Part shown: positions 23,935 through 32,863 of the stretch, piece after piece
Layout: the number at the start of each line of letters is the position of its first letter
How positions within the stretch are numbered: the stretch's first letter is position 1
NCBI GenBank assembly: GCA_947178475.1
Contig: CAMWYM010000009.1
Span: 1-49,873, forward strand
Origin: an uncultured Clostridium sp.
GTDB taxonomy: Bacteria > Bacillota > Clostridia > Lachnospirales > Lachnospiraceae
DNA: 49,873 bases
Reading direction: 5' to 3'
Position numbers and translations under genes: made by a program
The notes under the pieces: model-generated
Told to the model about the DNA's origin: nothing
What the model saw: the letters and a program-made list of their open reading frames with translations, nothing else
The model's database searches: none

Positions 23935-23963
23935 TTGTATGAAAATGCTAAAAATGATATACT
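23935..23963 (+). promoter_or_regulatory. Sigma-A-type promoter of gdpP
   Basis: TTGTAT (23935-23940), 17 bases, TATACT (23958-23963), about 50 bases before the gdpP start. Confidence 0.6.
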
Positions 23964-24012
23964 GTACTGAGGTATGATAACCGGTTTCCGATAGGACAAG
24001 AGGAGACAACTT

Positions 24013-26067
24013 ATGAAAGAGAAGAATTTACTGCGCAGGGAAATTGAAAAATATATGAGGATTCCTTTTTATCCGGTATTGTTTTTATTGGTGATGAATG
24101 GAATTGTGTATGGCATTGATGTGACTGGAGGAGCAGTTGTATCTGTTTTTCTTGTGGCATATTTGGGAGTCTGTGCATATGTATATATGCGTAAACGTTC
24201 TAATATGATATCGGATCTGGTATCCTATTCCTTTGCACAGGGCTCAATACAGAGTGAGCTGATTAAGGATTTGGCGGTTCCGTATACTCTGGTGGATGTT
24301 ACAGGGCGTGTGCTTTGGAGTAACCGTGCATTTTACGAGATTGTTAAGAGTGATAAGCAGCATATGCGCAAGCATATTCAAAACATATTTACGGATATTA
24401 CTTTGGAGCTTTTGCAGATGGAGCCGGAGGAGGATAACCGGAGAATTGTGCATATTTTTCAGGGGAACCGTAATTACCGGGTAGAGATTCACCGGGTAGG
24501 GCTTGACAATCTGCTGTCGCCTGAATTGTCAGGAACACAGGAGGAAGCTTTATTTGCTATTTATCTTAATGATGAGACAGAGCTTGTGGACGCATTGGCG
24601 GAAAAGGAGAAAATTAAGCTGGTAGCCGGACACATTTACATTGACAATTATGAAGAGGCAATGGATTCCGTTGAAGAGGTGCGGCGGGCACTTCTGGTTG
24701 CATTGATTGACCGGAAGATTACAAAGTATATGCAGACAGCAGAGGCAATCATCAAAAAGCTGGAAAAGGATAAATATATTTTTGTCTGTCAGCAGCAGTA
24801 TCTGGAACAACTGCAGCAGGGGAAGTTCTCACTGCTTGATGAGGTGCGCAGCATTAATATCGGTAATAGAACTCCGGTTACGTTAAGTATTGCGATAGGT
24901 ATTGACCCGGATGATGATAACTATACTACTTCCTATGAATATTCTCATATGGCGATGGATTTGGCCTTAGGACGGGGAGGAGATCAGGCAGTTGTCAAAA
25001 AGGGCGACAAGATTATTTACTATGGTGGAAAAACCCAGTCTGCCGAGAAAAATACTCGTGTAAAGGCAAGGGTGAAGGCTCATGCGCTTAAGGAGCTGCT
25101 GGTTACTAAGGACAAGGTGATTATTATGGGACATAAGAAGCCGGATATTGATTGTCTCGGTTCGGCTATTGGTATCTATCGGCTTGCTGCCATGATGGAT
25201 AAGAAATCCCATATTGTAATTAATGAGATTACCAGTTCTATCCGTCCGGCGATGAATAGCTTTCTTGGTAACAGTATGTATCCGGATGATATGTTTTATA
25301 ACAGTGAACAGGCATTAGAGGCAGTGGATCCTAATACGGTTGTCATTGTGGTGGATGTGAACCGGCCTACCTACACGGAGTGTGAGGAGCTGCTGGCACA
25401 CACAAAGAATATAGTAGTTATTGATCATCACCGTCAGAGTGGAGAGATTATAGAACATGCAACCCTGTCCTATATTGAACCCTATGCTTCCTCTGCCTGT
25501 GAGATGGTAGCAGAAATTTTGCAGTATAGTATGGATAAGCCAAAGCTGCGACCGGCGGAGGCTGATGCTATGTATGCCGGAATATTAGTAGATACTGATA
25601 ATTTTGTGACGAAAACAGGTGTGCGTACCTTTGAGGCGGCTTCCTTTTTGCGGAAGGCTGGTGCAGACATGACCAGAGTCCGCAAGGCGTATCGCAGCGA
25701 TATGGAAAGCTATAAGCAGCTATCGGAGGGGGTTGCCCGGGCAGAAATATACATGGATAACTTTGCCATATCTGATGTGCCGACGGAGGGAGTAGACAGT
25801 CCTACAGTTTTGGCAGCTAAGGTGGCAAATGACCTGCTGGATGTGGATAATGTTCGGGCATCCTTTGTGTTGTCGAAGATTGACAATGTTGTGTATATAA
25901 GTGCGCGGTCCATAGATGATGTCAATGTTCAGGTCATTATGGAGCATTTTGGCGGAGGCGGTCATGGAACAGTGGCAGGAGCCCAGTTGAAGGATTTGAC
26001 GATAGAAGAAGTAAAAAGACAGATTCGGGAACTTCTTACCACGATGTGGGCAGAAGGCGATTTCTGA
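24013..26067 (+). CDS. gdpP: GdpP/YybT-type c-di-AMP phosphodiesterase
   Basis: A 684-residue membrane enzyme: two N-terminal membrane helices (about 20-60), a PAS-like domain (about 85-150), a degenerate GGDEF domain (about 170-310), and DHH-DHHA1 phosphodiesterase domains (about 345-680). DHH motifs seen are MGHKKPDIDCLGSA, VVVDVNRP, VIDHHRQ and the DHHA1 motif FGGGGHGTVAGAQ. It hydrolyses c-di-AMP to pApA and so influences wall stress, K+ balance and beta-lactam tolerance. In many Firmicutes it precedes rplI and dnaB, exactly as here. Length agrees with the family (about 655-690). Confidence 0.95.
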   Translation: MKEKNLLRREIEKYMRIPFYPVLFLLVMNGIVYGIDVTGGAVVSVFLVAYLGVCAYVYMRKRSNMISDLVSYSFAQGSIQSELIKDLAVPYTLVDVTGRVLWSNRAFYEIVKSDKQHMRKHIQNIFTDITLELLQMEPEEDNRRIVHIFQGNRNYRVEIHRVGLDNLLSPELSGTQEEALFAIYLNDETELVDALAEKEKIKLVAGHIYIDNYEEAMDSVEEVRRALLVALIDRKITKYMQTAEAIIKKLEKDKYIFVCQQQYLEQLQQGKFSLLDEVRSINIGNRTPVTLSIAIGIDPDDDNYTTSYEYSHMAMDLALGRGGDQAVVKKGDKIIYYGGKTQSAEKNTRVKARVKAHALKELLVTKDKVIIMGHKKPDIDCLGSAIGIYRLAAMMDKKSHIVINEITSSIRPAMNSFLGNSMYPDDMFYNSEQALEAVDPNTVVIVVDVNRPTYTECEELLAHTKNIVVIDHHRQSGEIIEHATLSYIEPYASSACEMVAEILQYSMDKPKLRPAEADAMYAGILVDTDNFVTKTGVRTFEAASFLRKAGADMTRVRKAYRSDMESYKQLSEGVARAEIYMDNFAISDVPTEGVDSPTVLAAKVANDLLDVDNVRASFVLSKIDNVVYISARSIDDVNVQVIMEHFGGGGHGTVAGAQLKDLTIEEVKRQIRELLTTMWAEGDF

Positions 26068-26098
26068 TATATGGCAGAGTCAATAAGCACAATTGCTG

Positions 26099-26303
26099 TG
26101 TTATAATGAATTGCGCTGATGCGCAAGCAGGTCATCAATTTTCTTCGAAAATTGGTGACATATGTTATAATGAATTGCGCTGATGCGCAAGCAGGTCATC
26201 AATTTGTGCAGATAACGAGCCAAGCGTAGATACTTGTATATACATTTAGCGACTATTGCAACAAACGAAGTTTCTTCGAAAATTGGTGACATATGTTATG
26301 ATG
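26099..26303 (+). repeat. Tandem REP-like repeats upstream of rplI, second copy interrupted
   Basis: A 64-bp unit (26099-26162) runs TGTTATAATGAATTGCGC...AAGCAGGTCATCAATTTTCTTCGAAAATTGGTGACATA (two pieces; the last forms a hairpin AATTTTC/GAAAATT). A second unit starts at 26163, is identical for about 43 bases, is broken by about 67 foreign bases (26206-26272), then resumes TTTCTTCGAAAATTGGTGACATA. A third TGTTATGATG follows. Each unit carries a TGTTATAATG block that looks like a minus-10 box, so the array may also influence rplI-dnaB transcription. Not a CRISPR array. Confidence 0.8.
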
Positions 26304-26326
26304 TCTGCAGGAAAAGGAGGGTAAAC

Positions 26327-26773
26327 ATGGAAGTAATATTGTTAGAGGATGTTAAAAATGTAGGAAAAAAGGGAGAGGTTGTCAAGGTCAATGACGGTTA
26401 TGGTCGCAATGTCCTGATTAAAAAGAAACAGGCAGTGGAGGCAACCGGTAAAAATTTAAATGATTTGAAACTGAAAAAGGCGAATGATGATAAGATCGCG
26501 GCAGAGAATCTGGCGGCTGCCAAGGAATTGGGAAAGAAGCTTGAGGAATCGGAGATTACCATTGGCATTAAAGTAGGCGAGGGTGGAAGGAGCTTCGGTT
26601 CCGTATCCTCTAAGGAGATTGCTGAGAGCGTTAAAGAACAGCTTGGGTATGATGTAGACAAGAAAAAGGTGCAGTTAAAGGATGCCATTAAGGCAGTTGG
26701 AAGCTATGAGGTAAAGATAAAATTGCATCCGCAGGTGACCGCAGTCATTAAGGTTAATGTAGTAGGGAAATAG
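26327..26773 (+). CDS. rplI: 50S ribosomal protein L9
   Basis: A 148-residue protein with the N-terminal 23S-rRNA-binding fold (MEVILLEDVKNVGKKGEVV), the long connecting helix (about 40-75, rich in Lys, Ala, Glu) and the C-terminal domain with FGSVSSKEIAE. Length equals the family norm. The start is the ATG after AAAAGGAGGG; the frame is open 31 codons further upstream but only through repeat sequence. dnaB begins three bases after the stop, a conserved pairing. Confidence 0.97.
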   Translation: MEVILLEDVKNVGKKGEVVKVNDGYGRNVLIKKKQAVEATGKNLNDLKLKKANDDKIAAENLAAAKELGKKLEESEITIGIKVGEGGRSFGSVSSKEIAESVKEQLGYDVDKKKVQLKDAIKAVGSYEVKIKLHPQVTAVIKVNVVGK

Positions 26774-26775
26774 TA

Positions 26776-28119
26776 ATGGATGAGGCAGTAATTAAGAGAA
26801 TACAACCGAATAGTATAGAGGCGGAACAGTCGGTGATCGGTTCTATGCTGATGGACAGGGATGCCATTGTTGAAGCTGCGGATATTTTGAAAAAAGAAGA
26901 CTTTTATCACGGTGAGTACGGTCTTTTGTTTGAGGCGATGATAACGCTATATAATGAAGGGAAGCCTGTGGACCTGTTAACGGTCAGCAATAAGCTAAAG
27001 GAGATGGGAGCGCCGGCTTCCATCAGTAATATGGAGTATGCTGCAGATTTACTTAGTCAGGTTCCTACATCGGCTCATGCAAGGCAGTATGCTCAGATTG
27101 TTCAGGATAAATCAACCCTACGGAGAATGCTTCGCTTTACGGAGAAGACAACAGAGAGCTGTTATGCTGGCTCGATGGATGTTGCTGCATTGTTGGAGGA
27201 GTCAGAAAAGGAGCTCTTTGACATTGTTCAGAAAAGAGGAAGCGGTGACCAGTTCCGACTCATGCAGGATCTTGTGTTGGATGTACTGGATACCATCGAG
27301 GAGTCAGCCAAGCGGGGCAGCAAGATAACCGGTGTTCCTACCGGATTTATTGATTTAGATGAAAAGCTTACCGGTTTGCATGGCTCTGAGTTGATCTTGA
27401 TTGCGGCAAGACCTTCCATGGGTAAGACGGCATTTGCCTTGAATATTGCTCAGAATGCAGCAATGAAATATGATGTTCCCTGTGCTGTGTTCAGTCTGGA
27501 GATGAGCAGCGAACAGATGGTTTCACGTCTGATCGCTATGGATTCCATGATTGATTCACAGGCTATCCGTACCGGTCAGCTGGCAGATTCGGATTGGGAT
27601 AAATTGATGGATTCTACTCAGCGGGTAGGAGGAATGCCAATGTTTATTGATGATACACCAGGTATCACTATTGCTGAGCTGCGTTCAAAATGCCGTAGAT
27701 TAAAGCAGAAACAGAATATTGGTCTGATTATTATTGATTACCTGCAGCTGATGAACGGAAGTGGACGTTCGGAGTCCCGTCAGCAGGAAATATCAGAAAT
27801 CAGTCGCTCCTTAAAGAAACTGGCAAGAGAGCTGGATGTTCCCATTGTAGCACTTTCTCAGTTGAACCGTGCAGTGGACAGCCGGGAGGATCACAAGCCG
27901 GTTATGTCGGATTTGCGTGAGTCAGGGGCCATTGAGCAGGATGCCGATGTAATTATGTTTATTTATCGTGATGATTATTACAACAAGGAATCTACCAAGC
28001 CCGGAATTGCGGATATTATCGTTGCAAAACAGAGAAATGGTTCTACCGGACCGGTGGAGCTTGTATGGCTGGGCAAGTACACCAAGTTTGCAAACAAAGA
28101 GAAGTCAGGAAAAAGATAA
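26776..28119 (+). CDS. dnaB: Replicative DNA helicase
   Basis: A 447-residue hexameric RecA-fold helicase (DnaC in B. subtilis naming). N-terminal primase-interacting domain (about 1-105, begins IQPNSIEAEQSVIGSMLMD), linker, then the ATPase domain with Walker A RPSMGKTAF (K217), Walker B IIIDYLQLM, and the DnaB-typical SLEMSSEQM and ALSQLNRAVDSR. It unwinds DNA at the fork. Its probable loaders, dnaD- and dnaI-like genes, are encoded about 16 kb further on the other strand. Confidence 0.97.
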   Translation: MDEAVIKRIQPNSIEAEQSVIGSMLMDRDAIVEAADILKKEDFYHGEYGLLFEAMITLYNEGKPVDLLTVSNKLKEMGAPASISNMEYAADLLSQVPTSAHARQYAQIVQDKSTLRRMLRFTEKTTESCYAGSMDVAALLEESEKELFDIVQKRGSGDQFRLMQDLVLDVLDTIEESAKRGSKITGVPTGFIDLDEKLTGLHGSELILIAARPSMGKTAFALNIAQNAAMKYDVPCAVFSLEMSSEQMVSRLIAMDSMIDSQAIRTGQLADSDWDKLMDSTQRVGGMPMFIDDTPGITIAELRSKCRRLKQKQNIGLIIIDYLQLMNGSGRSESRQQEISEISRSLKKLARELDVPIVALSQLNRAVDSREDHKPVMSDLRESGAIEQDADVIMFIYRDDYYNKESTKPGIADIIVAKQRNGSTGPVELVWLGKYTKFANKEKSGKR

Positions 28120-28127
28120 AGCATACA

Positions 28128-28162
28128 ATACCCGCTGTGGAATAGAAATTCACAGCGGGTAT
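28128..28162. terminator. Hairpin between dnaB and the convergent DUF4234 gene
   Basis: AATACCCGCTGTGGA pairs with TCACAGCGGGTATT over about eight bases. There is no strong T-run on either side, but the position between convergent genes fits a shared terminator. Confidence 0.6.
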
Positions 28163-28174
28163 TAATGTAGGATA

Positions 28175-28585
28175 TTATACTTTGTTAACCTTTGTTTTTT
28201 TCTTAAAGGTTTTATTGTATTCGATAGCGAGCTTATTCATATTATGAATGACAAGAAAGGTAGAAATGAAAGGCCCTATTATCAGGAAAGTACCAAATAA
28301 CCTGATGCTCAGGGTGACACCGGGTCCCGGACTAATTTTTATCCCCATTTGCTGACCGGTAACCTGTATCCGGTCTGCCAGATAGAAAAACCATACCCAG
28401 CGATAGATTCCCAATGTGATTAATGTTAGAAAACACACAAGGATATAGTTTTTGATTTTCTTATCTTCATGATTCATCTCGTTTAAATCTCTTGTGAATT
28501 GAAACCAAAATATAATATTGTAGATGCCGAAGGTGGGAATGGTAAGCAGCAGCAGCTTCCAAAATCTACGGTTTTCTTTAATCAT
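28175..28585 (-). CDS. DUF4234 family membrane protein
   Basis: A 136-residue protein with three to four membrane segments and the DUF4234-type opening FWKLLLLTIPTFGIYNIIFW, followed by ITLGIYRWVWFFYL. The C-terminus is short and Lys-rich (KTFKKKTKVNKV). Function unknown. It starts three bases after the pncB stop, so it is co-transcribed and probably coupled, yet nothing links the two biochemically. Confidence 0.8.
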   Translation of the reverse strand: MIKENRRFWKLLLLTIPTFGIYNIIFWFQFTRDLNEMNHEDKKIKNYILVCFLTLITLGIYRWVWFFYLADRIQVTGQQMGIKISPGPGVTLSIRLFGTFLIIGPFISTFLVIHNMNKLAIEYNKTFKKKTKVNKV

Positions 28586-28588
28586 GCA

Positions 28589-30040
28589 TTATTTCCCCCT
28601 CTTATTCAGTAAGTCCATCTTTAAATCATATAACGGCTTAGACAGGTCAACATAGACCTCCTGTGGATTCACCAGACGTCTGGATTCATCCCACAGTAAT
28701 CCGAGCTCTCTTTTGCAGTATGCCTGAATATCCATTGTTTTTGGCGATTCATAAACGCATTGTCCCTTTTTGAAAATAGGAATTAAAATCTCTTTCATAT
28801 CATATGTGCCACCCTTGATTGTAGAGCGTTTCCAAGTATCAATGGGGTGGAAAATTTCCAAATCACTGGAAGTATCATAGCTTTCATCGGCAAGAGCGAT
28901 TAAATCAGCCTTTAGTTTGCCGGTTTCTTTATCGACAATGCGGAATACGGTTTTGTTACCAGGATTGGTAATTTTAACGGGATTTTCCGATACTTTAATT
29001 TTAGCAGTAAATGTATCCTGTCCTTCCTTTTGGATCGCAGCAAGCTTATATACACCGCCAAAGGCAGGGCAGTCGGCAGAGGTAATCAGATTAGTGCCCA
29101 CTCCCCATGAAGTGATGGCAGCCCCCTGAGTTTTTAAGCTGTCAATCAGATACTCGTCCAAATCGGAGGATGCAGAGATGATGGCATCAGTAAAACCAGC
29201 AGCATCCAACATCTTACGGGCCTTTTTGGAGAGATATGCAAGGTCGCCGCTGTCCAAACGAATGCCGTATCTTTGTGAGTGGATTCCGGCGGCTTTCATT
29301 TCCTCGAATACCCGAATGGCATTGGGAACGCCCGAACGGAGGGTGTCATAAGTGTCCACCAGTAAAATACAGGCATCCGGATACATGTCTGCATATGTTT
29401 TAAATGCGGTATATTCATCCGGAAAACTCATAATCCAGCTGTGGGCATGGGTTCCCAGTACAGGAACGTCAAACAGTTGACCACAGAGGACGTTGGATGT
29501 GCCTGCACAGCCGCCAATAATGGCAGCCCGTGCTCCCAGCGTTCCGGCATCCGGTCCCTGTGCACGTCGAAGTCCAAATTCCATGATTCCGTCGCCTTTT
29601 GCAGCAAAGCAGACGCGGGAAGCCTTTGTTGCTATCAGGCTCTGATGATTCAATATATTTAAAATGGCGGTCTCTACCAGCTGGGCCTCCATGATCGGAG
29701 CAATAACCTTTATCAGCGGTTCATGAGGGAAAACAACACTTCCCTCCGGTATTGCATAAATATCACCGGTAAAGTGAAAACCGGCAAGGTATTCCAAAAA
29801 ATCCTCGCTGAAGATTTGCAATCCTCTTAAGTAATCGATGTCATTATAGGAAAAGGACAGATTCTTTATATAATCGATTATCTGTTCAAGTCCTGCGGTA
29901 ATAGCATAGCCGTTACCGGACGGATTTTTGCGGTAAAAAGCATCAAATACAACGGTGTCATTGCTTTTTTCTTCAAAATATCCCTGCATCATGGTAAGCT
30001 CGTACAGGTCAGTAAGCAGTGTCAAATTCTGATACGCCAT
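28589..30040 (-). CDS. pncB: Nicotinate phosphoribosyltransferase
   Basis: A 483-residue enzyme of the NAD salvage pathway joining nicotinate to PRPP (ATP-assisted). Seen: LLTDLYELTMMQGYF at the start, RRAQGPDAG, the histidine-containing GTHAHSWIMSF, RLDSGDLAYLSKKAR and ASSDLDE, all characteristic. The length matches the larger Gram-positive group. The ATG at codon 15 of the longest frame is chosen because AAGGAGGG precedes it at ideal spacing. Together with DUF4234 it forms a two-gene minus-strand operon. The PRPP synthase gene lies 13 kb away on the same strand. Confidence 0.95.
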   Translation of the reverse strand: MAYQNLTLLTDLYELTMMQGYFEEKSNDTVVFDAFYRKNPSGNGYAITAGLEQIIDYIKNLSFSYNDIDYLRGLQIFSEDFLEYLAGFHFTGDIYAIPEGSVVFPHEPLIKVIAPIMEAQLVETAILNILNHQSLIATKASRVCFAAKGDGIMEFGLRRAQGPDAGTLGARAAIIGGCAGTSNVLCGQLFDVPVLGTHAHSWIMSFPDEYTAFKTYADMYPDACILLVDTYDTLRSGVPNAIRVFEEMKAAGIHSQRYGIRLDSGDLAYLSKKARKMLDAAGFTDAIISASSDLDEYLIDSLKTQGAAITSWGVGTNLITSADCPAFGGVYKLAAIQKEGQDTFTAKIKVSENPVKITNPGNKTVFRIVDKETGKLKADLIALADESYDTSSDLEIFHPIDTWKRSTIKGGTYDMKEILIPIFKKGQCVYESPKTMDIQAYCKRELGLLWDESRRLVNPQEVYVDLSKPLYDLKMDLLNKRGK

Positions 30041-30146
30041 GGATTCCCTCCTTGCAATATATTCCTCAATAGTGTAGCACATTTAAAAAAAATAGTAAAT
30101 GTTGGAAATCTTAAAACTTTCTTAATGTATCCTGATATTTGACTGA

Positions 30147-30194
30147 TTTACTTAAGTAAAACGGACAAAATGTCCTGAATTTTCACATTTTCAG
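30147..30194 (+). promoter_or_regulatory. Cluster of three inverted repeats upstream of the acyl-CoA synthetase
   Basis: TTTACTTAAGTAAA (30147-30160) is a perfect 14-bp palindrome; GGACA-AAA-TGTCC (30163-30175) and CCTGAA...TTCAGG (30174-30194) follow immediately. They lie 25-75 bases before the promoter minus-35 and could be operators. The cognate regulator is not known. Nothing else is seen in this 313-base gap apart from the promoter. Confidence 0.45.
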
Positions 30195-30219
30195 GCAATG
30201 CACAAATACAACTTAAGGA

Positions 30220-30248
30220 TTGATTTTTTACCTCGGTTTTTATATAAT
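30220..30248 (+). promoter_or_regulatory. Sigma-A-type promoter of the acyl-CoA synthetase
   Basis: TTGATT (30220-30225), 17 bases, TATAAT (30243-30248), a near-consensus promoter with about a 100-base leader. Confidence 0.7.
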
Positions 30249-30353
30249 CTACTTTAGCTGATAAAAGCGTTAAAGCCTTAAATTTATAATGGTTTAGAAA
30301 GCTGTGTCATAATATTGAGGCAGAAGAATAAATAGGACAAAGGAGAAGGAAAT

Positions 30354-31988
30354 ATGCCGATTACAGAGATTTTGGACCGCAATGTCAGAGAGTATCCCGA
30401 TGACATCTGCTTAGTAGAGATTAATCCAGAGGTAAAGGAGGTTCGCCGTGTAACCTGGAAGGAATATGAGCTGATGGAGCCCAATCCGACAACGCATTAC
30501 AGGAGAGAGATTACTTGGCACGTGATGAACGAGAAAGCAAATCGTTTTGCGAATTTACTGATTAGCCGTGGAATCAAAAAGGGAGATAAGGTGGCTATTT
30601 TGCTGATGAATTGTCTGGAGTGGCTGCCGATATATTTTGGTATCCTGAAAACCGGTGCTTTGGCAGTGCCGCTTAATTTTCGCTATGCGCCGGATGAGAT
30701 TGAATATTGTGTGAAGATAGCGGATGTAGATATTCTGGTGTTTGGTCCGGAATTTATCGGGCGCGTGGAAGAGATTGCAGACAATATAAGTAAAAATCGA
30801 TTACTGTTTTATGTAGGAGATAACTGCCCTACCTTTGCAGAGGATTATGCGGCCATGACAGCAAATTGTTCTTCGCTTTCGCCAGACATTAAGCTCACGG
30901 ATTCGGATGATGCAGCGATATATTTTTCTTCGGGAACTACCGGGTTTCCCAAGGCGATTTTACATAATCATGAAAGCCTGATGCACTCCTGTAAGGTGGA
31001 GCAGAATCATCACGGACAGTCTAAGGATGATGTATTCCTGTGTATTCCGCCGCTCTACCATACCGGTGCGAAAATGCACTGGTTTGGAAGTCTGTTGTCC
31101 GGCAGTAAGGCAATTCTTTTGAAAGGAACAAAACCGGAATATATTTTGGAGGCAGTATCCAAGGAGAAATGTACCATTGTCTGGTTGTTGGTTCCGTGGG
31201 CACAGGATATTTTGGAGGCTATAGACAGCGGGAAAGTGAAGCTTTCGGATTATGAATTAGACCAGTGGAGACTGATGCATATCGGTGCCCAGCCGGTTCC
31301 TCCAAGTCTTATCAAGCGCTGGAAGGATTATTTTCCAAATCACCAGTATGACACAAATTATGGTCTTAGTGAATCAATCGGACCGGGCTGTGTGCATTTA
31401 GGTGTGGATAATATTCACAAGGTTGGTGCCATCGGTAAAGCGGGGTATGGCTGGGAAACCAAGATAGTAGACGAGAATGGTAATACTGTGAACCGTGGAG
31501 AGGTTGGTGAGCTCTGTGTTAAGGGACCTGGAGTGATGACCTGCTATTATCATGACAAGAAGGCAACGGATGAGGTGTTAAAGGGAGATTGGCTGTTTAC
31601 CGGTGATATGGCCGAGGAGGATGAAGACGGATTTATCTTCCTGGTGGATCGTAAGAAGGATGTTATTATTAGCGGCGGTGAAAATATATATCCGGTACAG
31701 ATTGAAGATTTTATCCGTACAAATAATGCGGTTCATGATGTGGCAGTTATCGGTCTTCCTGACAAACGGTTGGGAGAGATTACCTGTGCGGTTATTGAGG
31801 TGAAGGAAAATCATCTTTTGACGGAGGAGGAAGTCGACGAGTTTTGCATGAAGCTTCCCCGTTATAAAAGACCCCGGAAGATTATATTTGCAGATATCCC
31901 ACGTAATCCTACCGGCAAAATCGAGAAGCCGAGACTTCGTGAGATGTATGCCGGAGGCAGCGTTGTAGATGCACAAAACCGTGGATAA
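30354..31988 (+). CDS. AMP-forming acyl-CoA synthetase/ligase
   Basis: A 544-residue member of the ANL adenylating superfamily. Seen: P-loop YFSSGTTGFPKAILHN, the NYGLSES acceptor region, GDWLFTGDMAEEDEDG, the hinge DRKKDVIISGGENIYP and the catalytic lysine region NPTGKIEKPRLRE. It activates a carboxylic acid as acyl-AMP and transfers it to CoA. Chain length cannot be told; an unusual feature is the N-terminal segment MPITEILDRNVREYPDD. It has a strong promoter with a palindrome cluster and is followed by the alarmone synthetase gene with a 42-base gap. Confidence 0.9.
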   Translation: MPITEILDRNVREYPDDICLVEINPEVKEVRRVTWKEYELMEPNPTTHYRREITWHVMNEKANRFANLLISRGIKKGDKVAILLMNCLEWLPIYFGILKTGALAVPLNFRYAPDEIEYCVKIADVDILVFGPEFIGRVEEIADNISKNRLLFYVGDNCPTFAEDYAAMTANCSSLSPDIKLTDSDDAAIYFSSGTTGFPKAILHNHESLMHSCKVEQNHHGQSKDDVFLCIPPLYHTGAKMHWFGSLLSGSKAILLKGTKPEYILEAVSKEKCTIVWLLVPWAQDILEAIDSGKVKLSDYELDQWRLMHIGAQPVPPSLIKRWKDYFPNHQYDTNYGLSESIGPGCVHLGVDNIHKVGAIGKAGYGWETKIVDENGNTVNRGEVGELCVKGPGVMTCYYHDKKATDEVLKGDWLFTGDMAEEDEDGFIFLVDRKKDVIISGGENIYPVQIEDFIRTNNAVHDVAVIGLPDKRLGEITCAVIEVKENHLLTEEEVDEFCMKLPRYKRPRKIIFADIPRNPTGKIEKPRLREMYAGGSVVDAQNRG

Positions 31989-32030
31989 ACCCGGTGATAA
32001 ATATTGAACACTATACGGAGTGATGATGAA

Positions 32031-32816
32031 ATGTCAGAATACGAGAAAATAGCTCTGCCAAGCCTTCGGGAGAAGACGAATGATTTGCCGGCATTAACTA
32101 ATGATATTATGGAACAATTGAAAGTAGCGATGCAGCAGTCTCAGCAGTTTCAGGAAATGATGATGATGTATAAATGTGCAATTCGGGAGGTACAGACTAA
32201 GGCAGAGGTTTTAAATGATGAGATGTCAGTGCGCTATCACAGAAATCCTATCAGCAGGGTTTCCTCCAGAGTGAAGAAGCCGGAAAGTATAGCACAGAAG
32301 CTGTACAGAAAGAGTCTGCCATTTACTGTGGAAGCGGTGATGAGCAATCTGTCTGATGTGGCAGGTGTTCGCATTATCTGTGAATTTATTGACGATATAT
32401 ATACGATTGCCACTATGCTTGTAATGCAGGATGATTTAAAGGTAATCAAGGTAAAGGATTATATCAAGTATCCCAAGCCTAACGGTTACAGAAGCTATCA
32501 TTTGATTGTAGAGATTCCGGTGTTTTTCTCTAAGGGTAAGACGCCGATGCGGGTGGAAATACAGATTCGCACTATTGCCATGGATTTTTGGGCCAGTCTT
32601 GACCATGAGCTTAAATATAAAAAGGGTATTGCCAAGGAGGAGGAAGAGAAGATTGCCGAGGAGCTGCTGTTTTGTGCAGACCGCATTGCAGAGACAGATA
32701 AGATTATGCAGCAAATCCGTATGAAAATGGATTCGGTGGCAGAGCTGCATGTTCAGACAGGAACTGATGAAAAAAACAAAAAAACAGAGATTATTGAAGG
32801 CGAATATGAGGCATAG
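32031..32816 (+). CDS. Small alarmone synthetase, RelA/SpoT synthetase domain only
   Basis: A 261-residue protein containing just the (p)ppGpp synthetase fold: an N-terminal helical part, GVRIICEFIDDIYTIATML, then YIKYPKPNGYRSYHLIVEIP and VEIQIRTIAMDFWASLDHELKYKK, the GTP/ATP-binding motifs. There is no HD hydrolase, TGS or ACT domain. It resembles RelQ/YjbM and RelP types; the YKKG... ending and KPNGYRSYH favour the former. ATG at 32031 (after CGGAGTGATGATGAA) is preferred over an upstream TTG without a ribosome site. The pyruvate kinase gene follows. Confidence 0.9.
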   Translation: MSEYEKIALPSLREKTNDLPALTNDIMEQLKVAMQQSQQFQEMMMMYKCAIREVQTKAEVLNDEMSVRYHRNPISRVSSRVKKPESIAQKLYRKSLPFTVEAVMSNLSDVAGVRIICEFIDDIYTIATMLVMQDDLKVIKVKDYIKYPKPNGYRSYHLIVEIPVFFSKGKTPMRVEIQIRTIAMDFWASLDHELKYKKGIAKEEEEKIAEELLFCADRIAETDKIMQQIRMKMDSVAELHVQTGTDEKNKKTEIIEGEYEA

Positions 32817-32863
32817 TAAGAATAGGGAGAAAATAAAAAGCTATAGAAGGAGGGATATAGATT

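Noticed and set aside
26099..26303. CRISPR array
   Set aside because: Only two full units, with an internal hairpin and no variable spacers; no cas genes. Fits REP-like repeats.
26234..26326. 31-codon N-terminal extension of ribosomal protein L9
   Set aside because: It is encoded by the inserted repeat; the inner ATG gives the exact family N-terminus and has AAAAGGAGGG.
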